The notes beneath the pieces are model-generated. The model was given only the letters and a program-made list of their open reading frames with translations, did no database searches and was not told the DNA's origin. From Psychromonas marina (GTDB lineage Bacteria > Pseudomonadota > Gammaproteobacteria > Enterobacterales > Psychromonadaceae), in NCBI RefSeq assembly GCF_030161115.1, contig NZ_BSPQ01000009.1, forward strand, positions 49,965 to 113,964: 64,000 nt of DNA. Reading direction: 5' to 3'. Positions 27,379-36,516 of the stretch are shown here, piece after piece. A program made the position numbers and the translations under genes. Each line of letters starts with the position of its first letter. Position 1 is the first letter of the stretch.

Positions 27379-29130
27379 ATGACAAACCGACAGCCTAAGA
27401 ATATCCCCGTGACTATATCGACGTTGAACGATCTTGCTAAGTTGACAAACTATTCGCTTATGGACACGCTCAACTGTGATCCTGATGCGACAGAAAACGG
27501 CAACGATTATGAACCACGACAAGTCTTCAGTGGCCATTATGTCCCGGTTAACCCGACACCCATCAAAGACCCTGAATATATTGCACACAGCAAACTCTTT
27601 TTTTCTGAGCTTGGCTTTCAAGACGCGATGGCAGAGTCCACCGATTTCGTCCGTTTGTTCTCCGGCGATATTTCACAGGTGCCCGAGCCGATACGCAAGG
27701 TCGGTTGGTCAACGGGATACGCACTTTCTATCTACGGCGTTGAATTTACTCATCAATGTCCGTTTCAAACGGGTAACGGATATGGAGATGGACGCGCAAT
27801 TTCTGTCCTTGAGAGCGTTATTAATGGTCAACGTTGGGAAATGCAACTAAAAGGTGGCGGTCGCACACCCTATTGCCGTGGTGGGGATGGTCGTGCTGTT
27901 TTACGCTCAAGTATCCGCGAGTTCTTGGCTCAGGAGCATATGTATGCACTTGGTGTCTGCACATCTCGGTCTTTAAGTTTGTACGTTTCAAAAACGGAAA
28001 CGGTTAAACGGCAGTGGTACTCTGAAGGTACACGCTCGGAGCACCCCGATATGCTTATCTCTGAAGCCGTCGCCATTTCAACGCGTGTTGCTCCGTCGTT
28101 CATTCGTGTTGGGCAGCTTGAACTTTTTGCTCGCCGTACCCGCGAAAATGATCACCCAAATGCGATACAAGAGCTCGAAAAGATTGTGTTGCATTTGATT
28201 GATCGTGAGTACGGTGATGTTGTCGATAGTCAACTTACCACCCCAGAAAAAGTCGTGTTGTTAGCGCGTGAGTTTCGTCACCGCCTCACATCACTAATAG
28301 CGAACTGGATCCGCGTCGGTTTTTGCCAGGGGAACTTTAACAGTGATAATTGTGCCGCTGGTGGATATACACTTGATTATGGTCCTTTCGGATTCTGTGA
28401 CGTGTTTAATCCGCAATATCAGCCTTGGACTGGCGGCGGCAATCATTATTCGTTCATGAACCAACCCAAGGCTGCACAAAGTAACTTCGACATGTTTTGT
28501 TCGGCGTTACGCCCATTATTAGCGTCACAACAAGAGCAGTCGCTCGCACTCGATGAGATTCAAAGTGGCTTTTCAACCGTCATGCATACGGAAATGCAAA
28601 ATATGTGGGCTGCTAAACTTGGCCTTAGTACTTTGAATAGTGATTCTCATATGACACTGCTCAACGAGCTACAAACGCTCATGATACAAACGTCGGTTGA
28701 TTATACTATTTTCTTTCGAGAGTTGTCGTCTATACCGGACGACATTCGCCCATTGAAAAAAAGCTTTTACAATAGTGGGCATGGGTCAGACACCCATCAG
28801 GTCGACACACGTTGGATTGAGTGGTTTGTAAAATGGAAAATGCTGTTAAACCTTGATTGTGATGCGAATGCTATTAAGCCCCGAACGCTTGCAGAAGTTT
28901 CTAGGCAGATGAAGCTGGTTAATCCAAAGTACATTTTACGAGAATGGTTTGTTATGCCGGCTTATCAGCAAGCAACGGCGGGAAATTACACTTTAATTCG
29001 AGAGTTGCAAGAGGTCATGACACAGCCATATTCAGAGCAATCGAAGGACGTGGAAGACAAATACTATCGATTGAAACCACGTGAATTATTTAAGGTAGGG
29101 GGCATATCTCACCTTAGTTGTTCGTCGTGA
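27379..29130 (+). CDS. selO: Protein adenylyltransferase SelO (YdiU family)
   Basis: A 583-residue SelO pseudokinase, which transfers AMP from ATP to Ser, Thr or Tyr of target proteins. Family hallmarks are [15 protein letters not shown] (114-128), [39 protein letters not shown] and the metal-binding [11 protein letters not shown] region. It ends in CSS with Cys at 581, the position of selenocysteine in vertebrate SelO and of Cys in bacteria. It is about 100 residues longer than E. coli SelO (478), like the longer SelO branch. ATG 27379 is used. It lies between a decayed and an intact DUF4250 gene, and an old dispersed repeat begins 29 bases after the stop. Confidence 0.93.
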   Translation: MTNRQPKNIPVTISTLNDLAKLTNYSLMDTLNCDPDATENGNDYEPRQVFSGHYVPVNPTPIKDPEYIAHSKLFFSELGFQDAMAESTDFVRLFSGDISQVPEPIRKVGWSTGYALSIYGVEFTHQCPFQTGNGYGDGRAISVLESVINGQRWEMQLKGGGRTPYCRGGDGRAVLRSSIREFLAQEHMYALGVCTSRSLSLYVSKTETVKRQWYSEGTRSEHPDMLISEAVAISTRVAPSFIRVGQLELFARRTRENDHPNAIQELEKIVLHLIDREYGDVVDSQLTTPEKVVLLAREFRHRLTSLIANWIRVGFCQGNFNSDNCAAGGYTLDYGPFGFCDVFNPQYQPWTGGGNHYSFMNQPKAAQSNFDMFCSALRPLLASQQEQSLALDEIQSGFSTVMHTEMQNMWAAKLGLSTLNSDSHMTLLNELQTLMIQTSVDYTIFFRELSSIPDDIRPLKKSFYNSGHGSDTHQVDTRWIEWFVKWKMLLNLDCDANAIKPRTLAEVSRQMKLVNPKYILREWFVMPAYQQATAGNYTLIRELQEVMTQPYSEQSKDVEDKYYRLKPRELFKVGGISHLSCSS

Positions 29131-29159
29131 TTTAATAAGCTAGCGTGTTAACTAACTTA

Positions 29160-29330
29160 GGCTGATTTATCAGCCTATTTACTTACAAAATTTCTGCCGT
29201 GTTGCTCATAATTGACGAGCCCATGCTATATAGCTTGTAAATTTAATACTCTAGAAATAATTGCAATTATATATCGCGCTCTAATTTTCATGTAACTCGT
29301 TGGAATATTGGAATATGTGCATTAAGGAAG
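29160..29330 (+). repeat. Dispersed repeat copy B (after selO)
   Basis: Similar to 4541-4735 in the order of blocks: GGCTGATTTATCAGCCT hairpin at the left edge, TTACT, GTTGCTCATAA, AAATTTAATACTCTAGAAAT, and TTGGAATATTGGAATA at about 29303-29318. The hairpin may terminate selO. Confidence 0.6.
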
Positions 29331-29594
29331 ACCTAGAATGAATTTAACTGCTCGTCCCTACCTTGAAGTAATAAAAAAGATCAATTGTTGTTACTGAATT
29401 ATTCTATATCAGTACTATTTCATCCCTGAAGTTCACCTCGTCTAGCTGAAATAAGTGGTTATTGAACTGTTCAAAATTTAGTGAAAAGAGTGACTGGTTA
29501 AAGAAAGCTTTTAATAATGTATGGGGGCGAAAAGGATGATTTGGGTAAATGTAGTTTAGCTTGATATCAGGTACTGAATGTAAGAACTACTGAA

Positions 29595-29632
29595 ACGGCC
29601 TTGAATGGTTTTATGATCATGTTCGAGGCCGT
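29595..29632 (-). terminator. Hairpin, probable terminator of DUF4250 gene
   Basis: ACGGCCTTGAA (29595-29605) pairs with TTCGAGGCCGT (29622-29632) with one G-T type mismatch. It lies 54 bases past the DUF4250 stop. The T-run is weak. Confidence 0.4.
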
Positions 29633-29685
29633 CTTAACGTTTACGACTTAAAATAGCGATGACATAGTAATATTTAAAGGGCTGA

Positions 29686-29883
29686 TTAATCTGCTTTATA
29701 TTGATTGGTAATCGCATCATAGTGATAGCCTAATGCTTGCATTTTTGCTGATAATGCTGCGCCATCGAGATCATAGCGGTTAATAAGTTTATCTAAGCTA
29801 GTGCACTCTACACGTAACCTCTCATTAACAATCCCAAATACAATATTGCCATCCATCGTTAATAGGTTCTTAATTTCCATCAT
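29686..29883 (-). CDS. DUF4250 domain protein
   Basis: A 65-residue protein. The start at ATG 29883 was chosen because AGGAG lies eight bases upstream and family members begin with a short segment before the conserved core; an upstream in-frame start at 29916 lacks this. The pattern NIVFGIVNERLRVECTSLDK, then LINRYDLDG, KMQALGYHYD and NQY fits DUF4250, a small family of unknown function. A decayed copy lies at 26973-27171 beyond selO. No membrane segment or signal is visible. Confidence 0.75.
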   Translation of the reverse strand: MMEIKNLLTMDGNIVFGIVNERLRVECTSLDKLINRYDLDGAALSAKMQALGYHYDAITNQYKAD

Positions 29884-30237
29884 AATAAACGCTCCTATTT
29901 CTTTATTAAAAATCATTGTGATTACAATAATAGTTTGTTTTATTAAAATTAGCAGCGATCCATGGCAATGCCATTAAAAGTGTCATTACGATAGAGAAAA
30001 TGCAAAGTCTGGCGTGTTTATGAAGGTTAGGCATTTAGCTTAACGCTGGTAATAAAACCCTAGATTTGAAATTTCATATCGCAATATCCCGATATTGTGT
30101 TATCTTGATGTCGTTCAGATAAATAAGAAATGATAAGTACGCACCCTTAATGCGGACTGTGTTTAGTTCCTTATTGTATGCTTGAGAGATGTTCCATATA
30201 ATTTGATCTTTCTCGGTTTTAAACTAAATGGCTCACT
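29884..30237. other. Divergent regulatory region
   Basis: A 354-base region between DUF4250 (minus) and arsR (plus). It holds a 16-base palindrome at 30082-30097 and no gene. Confidence 0.5.
30082..30097. promoter_or_regulatory. Likely ArsR-family operator 1
   Basis: CAATATCCCGATATTG is a perfect palindrome (arms CAATATC and GATATTG) containing ATATC-NN-GATAT. The same motif occurs twice before the aldehyde dehydrogenase gene. It is 141 bases upstream of the regulator. Confidence 0.6.
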
Positions 30238-30546
30238 ATGATTGATTTAACAGAAACATTAAAAGCAATAAATAATCCCATTAGAATGGATATTCTGCGT
30301 TGGCTGAAAGATCCCAAAGCTAATTTTGATGTTTCTGAACAATTGGTTGACGCTGATGTGGAAGGGGTTTGTGTGAGTATTATTCAAGAGAAAGCACAAT
30401 TATCGCAGTCAACCGTTTCAGCTTATCTGACAAGTCTGCAACGCGTGAAGTTAGTGAGCTCTAAACGTATTGGCGCGTGGACATATTATAAAAGAGATGA
30501 TCAAAACATTCGTGCATTCACAGCGCAGTTAAGTGACATATTATAA
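30238..30546 (+). CDS. ArsR-family transcriptional regulator
   Basis: A 102-residue winged-helix protein with the ArsR pattern: LKAINNPIRMDILRWLKDP near the N-terminus, then the recognition helix LSQSTVSAYLTSLQRVKLVSS and the wing KRIGAWTYYKRD. No metal-binding ELCVCDL motif is present; one cysteine (VCVSII) sits in the third helix region, so the effector may not be a metal. It is followed by a hairpin terminator, then by the aldehyde dehydrogenase and oxygenase genes. The operator motif ATATC-NN-GATAT lies before both it and the aldehyde dehydrogenase gene. Confidence 0.88.
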   Translation: MIDLTETLKAINNPIRMDILRWLKDPKANFDVSEQLVDADVEGVCVSIIQEKAQLSQSTVSAYLTSLQRVKLVSSKRIGAWTYYKRDDQNIRAFTAQLSDIL

Positions 30547-30582
30547 TACCAACGCCATTTCTTTAATGGGGTAGGTACTAGT

Positions 30583-30606
30583 GGGATATCATGGATATCC
30601 CTTTTT
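30583..30606 (+). terminator. Terminator between arsR and aldehyde dehydrogenase gene
   Basis: GGGATATC (30583-30590) pairs perfectly with GATATCCC (30594-30601) around ATG, then TTTTT. It separates the regulator transcript from the dehydrogenase gene, which has its own operator. Confidence 0.7.
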
Positions 30607-30617
30607 AAACATTAATA

Positions 30618-30637
30618 ATATCGAGATATCTCGATAT
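30618..30637. promoter_or_regulatory. Likely ArsR-family operators 2 and 3
   Basis: ATATCGAGATATCTCGATAT is a perfect 20-base palindrome. It holds two overlapping copies of ATATC-NN-GATAT (30618-30629 and 30626-30637), 13 bases upstream of ATG 30650, a place where a repressor would block transcription or elongation. Confidence 0.65.
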
Positions 30638-30649
30638 CGAGGTTTTATA

Positions 30650-31993
30650 ATGCAAGAAATTAGTTCATTTAATCCAAGTAATGGCAAAGTACTGGGTTCG
30701 GTTGTTGTTAAAACAAAACAGCAAATTGAAACATTAATTACCCAATCTGCTGTTGCACAAAAAACATGGCAAAAGATGGCGATAACGGAGCGTGTAAAAC
30801 GGGTGTCTGAGGCTTTCCAAGCGATTGAATCGAAAGCTAACACGCTTTCTGAGTTATTGGCTAAAGAGATGGGCAAAGATATCCGTCGTGCGAGTGGTGA
30901 GGTTTCCGGTGCATTATACATGGGAAGTTACTTAGCTGATGCGTCGTTTAATGCATTAAAAGCACGCCACACTTCGGGTAATACGCAACTTCAATACAAA
31001 GCATTAGGGGTGGTTGCCGTTATTTCACCTTGGAACTATCCACTGATGATGGCCACCAATCTGATCGTACCCGCGCTGATTGCTGGTAATAGTGTGATTT
31101 GGAAGCCCTCTGAAGAAACACCACTAATTGCAGATGCACTATTTAATGCTTTGCAAAAAAATTTACCAGAAGGTGTGTTAACCATTGCCCATGGTGATGG
31201 CGAAGTCGGTCAACAACTGGTTGAAAGTAACGATGTCAATATGATTGCTTTTACTGGGTCAAAAGCGGTTGGGCACGACATTATGCAACGCAGTGCGACT
31301 AACCTAAAACGTTTAGTGATGGAGCTTGGTGGTAATGATCCGATGATTGTGATGCACAATGCCAATCTTGAGCAAGCGGCGCGTTTTGCTGTTGCGGGTT
31401 CTTTTGAAAATGCCGGGCAGATGTGTACCTCGATTGAGCGTGTTTATGTTGATCAACGTGTGGCAGCGCAATTCGAATCCTACGTCACGCAAATTGCCGA
31501 GCAATATCAAGTAGGGCCTTGGAATCAACCCAATGTAAATATTGGCCCGATCATTAACAGTAAACAGCACAGTAAAATTGTGGCGCAACTTCAAGATGCT
31601 CAGGATAAGGGCGCGCAGTTTATATTAGGGCAGGTGGAGCAGGCTACTCCTTACATAATGCCAACGGTGATCACTAATATGAACAAACAGATGTCTTTAG
31701 AAAATGAGGAGACGTTCGGGCCGGTTGTAGCAATTAGTCGATTTAATACCATTGAAGAGGCGATTGAACGTGCTAATGATACTGAATATGGATTAGGTGC
31801 GGTTGTTTATGGTGGTAAAGGTGCAAATGAAGTCGCAGAGCAATTAGAAGCGGGCATGGTCGGCATCAACCAAGGTCAAGGTGGTGATGGCGACGCACCA
31901 TGGGTTGGCGCTAAGCAGAGTGGCTATGGCTATCATGGTTCAGTTGACGGGCATCGACAATTTGCGCAAGTTAAAGTGGTCTCTGGGCGCTAG
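30650..31993 (+). CDS. NAD(P)-dependent aldehyde dehydrogenase (succinate-semialdehyde type)
   Basis: A 447-residue member of the aldehyde dehydrogenase superfamily. The substrate and cofactor motifs are ISPWNYPLMM (near 124), GSKAVGHDIM, the catalytic Glu in MELGGNDP and the catalytic Cys in ENAGQMCTSIERVYV, and NEETFGPVVAIS. Such enzymes oxidise short or semialdehydes to acids; the short length resembles SSADH/GabD-like and YneI-type enzymes (about 450). The upstream GTG 30581 was rejected; ATG 30650 has GAGG at eight bases. It lies just after an operator-like palindrome and 125 bases before the oxygenase gene. Confidence 0.88.
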   Translation: MQEISSFNPSNGKVLGSVVVKTKQQIETLITQSAVAQKTWQKMAITERVKRVSEAFQAIESKANTLSELLAKEMGKDIRRASGEVSGALYMGSYLADASFNALKARHTSGNTQLQYKALGVVAVISPWNYPLMMATNLIVPALIAGNSVIWKPSEETPLIADALFNALQKNLPEGVLTIAHGDGEVGQQLVESNDVNMIAFTGSKAVGHDIMQRSATNLKRLVMELGGNDPMIVMHNANLEQAARFAVAGSFENAGQMCTSIERVYVDQRVAAQFESYVTQIAEQYQVGPWNQPNVNIGPIINSKQHSKIVAQLQDAQDKGAQFILGQVEQATPYIMPTVITNMNKQMSLENEETFGPVVAISRFNTIEEAIERANDTEYGLGAVVYGGKGANEVAEQLEAGMVGINQGQGGDGDAPWVGAKQSGYGYHGSVDGHRQFAQVKVVSGR

Positions 31994-32118
31994 CATCAGA
32001 TTATTAATAAACTGATATTGCACATTATTAGTTTACTTTGAGCACTACCAACATTTTCGAAATGTATTTCCGCTTATATTTCAGTCTTATATTTCGATCT
32101 AATATAGAGATAACATTT

Positions 32119-32886
32119 ATGAACAAACAACACTTTTTTATTGCTGCTCGAGAGTCGGGTAGCATGCGTCACGATCTGCCTTTATGGGGTTCGCGCATTG
32201 AAAACCCAATGCAACTGAGCGCTACTTCTCCTGCGCAAGTTGAGCGTGAGGAGGTACCTTCAGTGCCCGGTGCATTCCAGTTACACAATGTCCTTAGCAA
32301 GGCAGAATGCGAAACGATTATTGAAGCAACAGAAGCGCTGGGTTATACCGAAGATGCAGCTGTTTCTTTGCCACGTACCGTGCGCCATAATAATAACTTA
32401 ACCTGGGTCACTGATGATACTACTGCTGATATGATCTGGAATCGCTGTAAAGATAAGTTCACTGATAAGAATAACAACTTTTTGGGTAAGCAACCCTTGG
32501 GGCTGAATGGACGCTGTCGCTTTTATAAGTATCAACAAGGTGATTTTTTTGCAACGCATACTGATGGTTCTTGGCCTGGTAGCCGCATTATCGATGGTGA
32601 GTTAATCGCTAATGCCTATGATGATCGTTGGAGTATGTATACGTTTTTGATTTTCCTAACGGATGATTACGAGGGTGGCCATACACAGTTTCTGATCAAT
32701 AGTGACAACCCAGCGCTTCCCGCGCGAGGCTACGACAATTCAGAAACCGTCAATGTTCGAACGCCAGCAGGCAGTGTTTTATGTTTTCCTCATGGTACAC
32801 ACCCATTACATTGCTTACATGGCTCAGAAGGTATTGTCGCAGGGACCAAATATATTATTCGCAGTGATGTATTGTTTGAATTATAA
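32119..32886 (+). CDS. 2OG-Fe(II) oxygenase
   Basis: A 255-residue protein of the prolyl-4-hydroxylase/2OG-Fe(II) oxygenase superfamily. The iron ligands are H147 and D149 (FFATHTDGSW) and a distal His, H231 or H234 (HPLHCLHGSEG). R248 (YIIRSDV) is in position to bind 2-oxoglutarate. RFYKYQQGDFF and FLIFLTDDYEGGHT match the family. TTG at 32038 would give an extra 27 residues; ATG 32119 was chosen, though its ribosome binding site is weak. It follows the aldehyde dehydrogenase gene, so the oxygenase could create the aldehyde that the dehydrogenase removes (inference). Confidence 0.82.
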   Translation: MNKQHFFIAARESGSMRHDLPLWGSRIENPMQLSATSPAQVEREEVPSVPGAFQLHNVLSKAECETIIEATEALGYTEDAAVSLPRTVRHNNNLTWVTDDTTADMIWNRCKDKFTDKNNNFLGKQPLGLNGRCRFYKYQQGDFFATHTDGSWPGSRIIDGELIANAYDDRWSMYTFLIFLTDDYEGGHTQFLINSDNPALPARGYDNSETVNVRTPAGSVLCFPHGTHPLHCLHGSEGIVAGTKYIIRSDVLFEL

Positions 32887-32996
32887 GCCTGTTGATATTA
32901 AATGGTTTAGTTAAATTGACTTAAAAAGATCGGTTTTTACCCACTCAAGGTGATAAAAGGGATTGTTGTCCTCACTGATGTACAAAATTTCTATTT

Positions 32997-33036
32997 TATC
33001 TCCACTAATATGACCGTATTAGTGGAGATAGGTTTT
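32997..33036 (+). terminator. Bidirectional terminator
   Basis: TATCTCCACTAATA (32997-33010) pairs perfectly with TATTAGTGGAGATA (33017-33030) around TGACCG, then GGTTTTT. It lies between the oxygenase gene (plus) and the SDR gene (minus). Confidence 0.85.
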
Positions 33037-33076
33037 TGCTCAGAAGCTACACATTGTGTTTTATGTGTAGGTAATA

Positions 33077-33709
33077 CTAGCGACTAAGACTCGCATCCAC
33101 ACATTGGTAAATTTCGCCAATACTCTCCGTATTTAATAATAGCTGGTGGGTTAATCTTGCTACTTCACCGCGGGTGATCTGGCCATGTATCTCTTGATGT
33201 TGTGATAACTCACCTTGATGGGTGAGGGCACCATCTTTCAAGCCACCCGGGCGTAGAATAGTGAAGTCGAGTGTGCTGCTTTGCAACCATGCTTCAGCGA
33301 GAGATTTTTCACGTACCGCACCTCCAAAACCACGTTTAGCCGCATCAGATAAATACTGCCATGAATCGCCACAACCCAATGATGTTATGAGTATCAAGCG
33401 TGATGCTGAATGCAACGCTAGAGCATCAATTAAATGGCGATGACCGATATAATCAACAGGAACTTCTGCATTAAAGCTACCCATAGTGGAGATATGTACT
33501 ACCCCTTGGGGAAGTTTCGCCACAGTTTGTTGAAGCTGTTGCTTATCGGTAGCATCGCACTTTATTGCGTTAATATTAAGTTCGTTGATACGTGCGTTGT
33601 TAGTGGGATCTCTGCCTATTGCTGTTATCGTAAAACCTTGCTCGTGGAAGTAATCAACCATTGCTGCACCAAGTCCACTGCCTGCGCCCCATATCACTAA
33701 ATTGTTCAT
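33077..33709 (-). CDS. SDR-like NAD(P)-binding protein in the haem operon
   Basis: A 210-residue short-chain or atypical SDR. The Rossmann motif VIWGAGSGLGAAM is at 4-16, and TSLGCGDSWQYL and ILRPGGLKDG at about 109 and 150 fit the NAD(P)H-binding atypical SDR group (flavin/biliverdin reductase-like). Its position 46 bases after hmuV suggests a reductase that acts on a product of haem uptake, but a reaction cannot be assigned from sequence. It is the last gene of the leftward operon. Confidence 0.75.
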   Translation of the reverse strand: MNNLVIWGAGSGLGAAMVDYFHEQGFTITAIGRDPTNNARINELNINAIKCDATDKQQLQQTVAKLPQGVVHISTMGSFNAEVPVDYIGHRHLIDALALHSASRLILITSLGCGDSWQYLSDAAKRGFGGAVREKSLAEAWLQSSTLDFTILRPGGLKDGALTHQGELSQHQEIHGQITRGEVARLTHQLLLNTESIGEIYQCVDASLSR

Positions 33710-33754
33710 CTATTATTCCTTTTTTTATTTTTATAACTAACTGCTAATCACTAT

Positions 33755-34585
33755 CTAAATAGCACTGATCACCATCGGGTAACCTAAATCGGGATGTGCG
33801 ATAACCCGTGTTTTACATTGATAAACCTGTTCAATATTGTCTTCGGTGAGTACTTCCCATGGTGTGCCATCGGCGACAATATTAGCGTTATTTAAGATCA
33901 TCACTCGGTCCGCATATTGCGCTGCTAAATTAAGATCATGCATCACAATTACAACTGCAGCTCCTTGCTCTGCGAGTTGTTTCGCAAGGGTGAGGGTTTG
34001 ATGCTGATGAGAAAGGTCGAGTGCTGCGGTTGGCTCGTCGAGCAGTAATACTTTTTTAGCACCGCTTTGCTCTAGTTGAGTTAATACACGTGCAAAATGC
34101 ACTCGCTGTTTTTCGCCGCCAGATAAACTCGGGTATGAGCGTGTTGCTAAATGCTGGGTATCCGTGCGTTGCATGTTTTGTTTTGCCAAATGCTGTATCT
34201 CAGCATTTGCACAATCCAGTGCGATACCACCGAGTTCAACCACCTCTTGTGCCGAAAAGTTAAATACTAGGCTACTTGATTGTGGTAACACTCCTACCTG
34301 TTTAGCAAGCGCTCTAGAGCACCAATTTTGAACTGTTTTTTGGTTAAAAAACACCTCGCCACGGATCGGTAACTCTTGGGTTATGACTTTTAGTAACGAG
34401 CTTTTCCCGGTGCCATTAGGGCCAAGCAGTACGGTTAATTGACCATAATTAAACTGCGCAGAAACATTACGTAGAATAGTTTTTTTACCCAATTCAAGGT
34501 GTAAATTTTTAAAGCTTAGTGCCGCCTGTGCTGATGCTAAGGTTGCAGGGTTCTGTGTAGGGTTGTGTGCTGAGTTCTGTTGCAT
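33755..34585 (-). CDS. hmuV: Haem ABC transporter ATP-binding protein
   Basis: A 276-residue ABC ATPase of the HmuV family. Walker A is GPNGTGKSSL (56-65), the signature is LSGGEKQRVHFARVL, and Walker B is VLLLDEPTAALDLSHQHQTL. It overlaps the permease gene by one base (TAATG). It powers haem movement through HmuU into the cytoplasm. Confidence 0.93.
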   Translation of the reverse strand: MQQNSAHNPTQNPATLASAQAALSFKNLHLELGKKTILRNVSAQFNYGQLTVLLGPNGTGKSSLLKVITQELPIRGEVFFNQKTVQNWCSRALAKQVGVLPQSSSLVFNFSAQEVVELGGIALDCANAEIQHLAKQNMQRTDTQHLATRSYPSLSGGEKQRVHFARVLTQLEQSGAKKVLLLDEPTAALDLSHQHQTLTLAKQLAEQGAAVVIVMHDLNLAAQYADRVMILNNANIVADGTPWEVLTEDNIEQVYQCKTRVIAHPDLGYPMVISAI

Positions 34586-35646
34586 TAAATACGTCCTTTC
34601 TGTTTAACCAATAGCCAGATAAAGAAGGGGGCACCAAGTAGTGCGGTGACAATACCTACAGGCATATCTAAGGGAGCGACAATGGTGCGCGCAATCATAT
34701 CCGCAACCAATAGCAGTAGAGCACCTAATAACATCGACAGTGGTAAGAGTGATTTATGATTTGGACCACCGATCATACGTCCTAGATGAGGAACAATCAG
34801 ACCGATAAAACCTATCATGCCAGCAACAGCCACGGTGACACCAACACCTGCTGCTGCCAGTAAAATTAAACGACGTTTTAACGCTTGCACTTTAATGCCC
34901 AAATGGCGTGCTTCCGACTCGCCCAATAACAACGCATTAAGCGCAGAAGCATCTCGATAAAATAGAATAAACAAAGCAATTAATGCGCCATAAGCGAGAC
35001 TTAAATTTCCCCAGTTTGCACCCGCTAATGAGCCCATCGACCACAGAGAAAGGTCTCGTAGTGCTTGATCATCGGCATAATAGTTAAGTAAACCTAACCC
35101 AGCACCCGCCAATGCACCTATCGCAACGCCGGCAAGTAACATCATGGTGACCGATGTACCCGTTGAGCTTGTACCCAGTTTGTAAACTAAAATCGTGCTT
35201 AATGCGCCGCCTAAAAAAGCAAACAGTGGCACGGTGCCGAACATTAATAACATCGGATAACTTTGCGCTAAACTGCCAAACAGAACTATCGCAATGGCGG
35301 CACCTAAAGATGCGCCTGCGCTAACACCAATGATACCTGGGTCTGCTAGCGGATTACGGAATAGCCCCTGCATGACCGTGCCACAAATGGCTAAAATTGC
35401 GCCCACTGCAATCGCGAGCAGTGTTCTTGGTAATCTGATTTGTTGAATAACCAATGCAATATGAGTAGGTATTTCAGTACTCAACCAGTTTCCTCTTAAA
35501 TTTTCAGGTAACAGTGCCCCCATACTTTGTGCAATTGAAATATCCATAGGGCCTAATGTGACCGAGCAGACGATCGCAAAATATAACGCGATAACACCGA
35601 GCAATAAGAGTTGTTTACTAGAAAGGGGAGGGAAGTTAACAGACAT
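34585..35646 (-). CDS. hmuU: Haem ABC transporter permease
   Basis: A 353-residue FecCD-family permease with about ten membrane helices. IRLPRTLLAIAVGAILAICG, MQGLFRNPLADPGIIGVSAG and FIGLIVPHLGR are typical. It sits between the genes for the periplasmic haem-binding protein (6 bases) and the ATPase (overlap). Confidence 0.93.
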   Translation of the reverse strand: MSVNFPPLSSKQLLLLGVIALYFAIVCSVTLGPMDISIAQSMGALLPENLRGNWLSTEIPTHIALVIQQIRLPRTLLAIAVGAILAICGTVMQGLFRNPLADPGIIGVSAGASLGAAIAIVLFGSLAQSYPMLLMFGTVPLFAFLGGALSTILVYKLGTSSTGTSVTMMLLAGVAIGALAGAGLGLLNYYADDQALRDLSLWSMGSLAGANWGNLSLAYGALIALFILFYRDASALNALLLGESEARHLGIKVQALKRRLILLAAAGVGVTVAVAGMIGFIGLIVPHLGRMIGGPNHKSLLPLSMLLGALLLLVADMIARTIVAPLDMPVGIVTALLGAPFFIWLLVKQKGRI

Positions 35647-35652
35647 TGAAAA

Positions 35653-36516
35653 TTAACCCTGTGTATTAAGAAAAGAGTGATTTAGCTGTTTAGCAAGTTC
35701 AATACTTTGCAGCCCAAAACCGATTATTGCACTACTTGGCACCGCTATGATTTGTCCTTCCATGCCAGCTGGTGTCGCCGCTAATAGTGGCAGTTTTGCT
35801 AATATTTGTTGTTTCCCACCAAAGCTATCCCAAGCTCTCTGACTAACCAGAATATAATCTGGATTCATTTTAATAATCCCTTCAAAGGAGATAGGTTTGT
35901 ATGACTCGATAAGTTCTGCAGCGGGGTTTAATGCACCCGATAAGCGAATGACTTCATTAATCGATGTGTTCTCGCCGCCTACTGTTGGCGCTCTGTCTTT
36001 ATTCAACATTAAGAAGAGTACCTTGGGTTGTGTGGATAGCGGGCTGTTTTCAAGTTGCTCAATATCTTGGTGCAACGATTTTTTGAGTGCGACAGCTTGT
36101 ACTTGCTTACCAGTTAATGACGCAACCGTATCAATACGTTGCTCGAGTAGTTCAATAGTATTACCAGTGGGCACGGTAATCACCTCTACATTGCTCGCTT
36201 TAAGCATATTCAGTGTGCTTTCTGGGCCCATCTCATCGGTACCAATTAATATACTTGGAGCTAATGACATCAATCCTTCCGATGATAACTGGCGATGATA
36301 GCCAACCAGTGGTAGCCCAGTTTTTTGTGCATAATCACGACTGGTCATATCAATCGCTACTAGGCTTTGTTGCGCATCTAGGGCAAAAAACAGCTCAGTT
36401 AACCCTGCGCCAGTGCTAATAATCCGTTCGCTGTTGGTATTCGCATATACGTTAACAGCGCTAACTACCAAGGCGCTAAGAAATACAAGGTGTGTAAGGC
36501 GTTTTTTAATGTTCAT
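35653..36516 (-). CDS. hmuT: Periplasmic haem-binding protein
   Basis: A 287-residue substrate-binding protein with signal peptide (MNIKKRLTHLVFLSALVVSA). The BtuF/HmuT-type fold shows in RIISTGAGLTELFFALDAQ, PLVGYHRQLSSEGLMSLAP and PSILIGTDEMGP. Tyr and His in VGYHRQL are candidate haem ligands. It overlaps exbD by four bases (ATGA). Confidence 0.92.
   Translation of the reverse strand: MNIKKRLTHLVFLSALVVSAVNVYANTNSERIISTGAGLTELFFALDAQQSLVAIDMTSRDYAQKTGLPLVGYHRQLSSEGLMSLAPSILIGTDEMGPESTLNMLKASNVEVITVPTGNTIELLEQRIDTVASLTGKQVQAVALKKSLHQDIEQLENSPLSTQPKVLFLMLNKDRAPTVGGENTSINEVIRLSGALNPAAELIESYKPISFEGIIKMNPDYILVSQRAWDSFGGKQQILAKLPLLAATPAGMEGQIIAVPSSAIIGFGLQSIELAKQLNHSFLNTQG

Larger units (their letters stand above)
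29131..29685. other. Intergenic stretch with repeat and hairpin
   Basis: There is no gene. Copy B of the dispersed repeat (29160-29330) and a hairpin (29595-29632) lie here. The rest is AT-rich without supported ORF. Confidence 0.45.
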
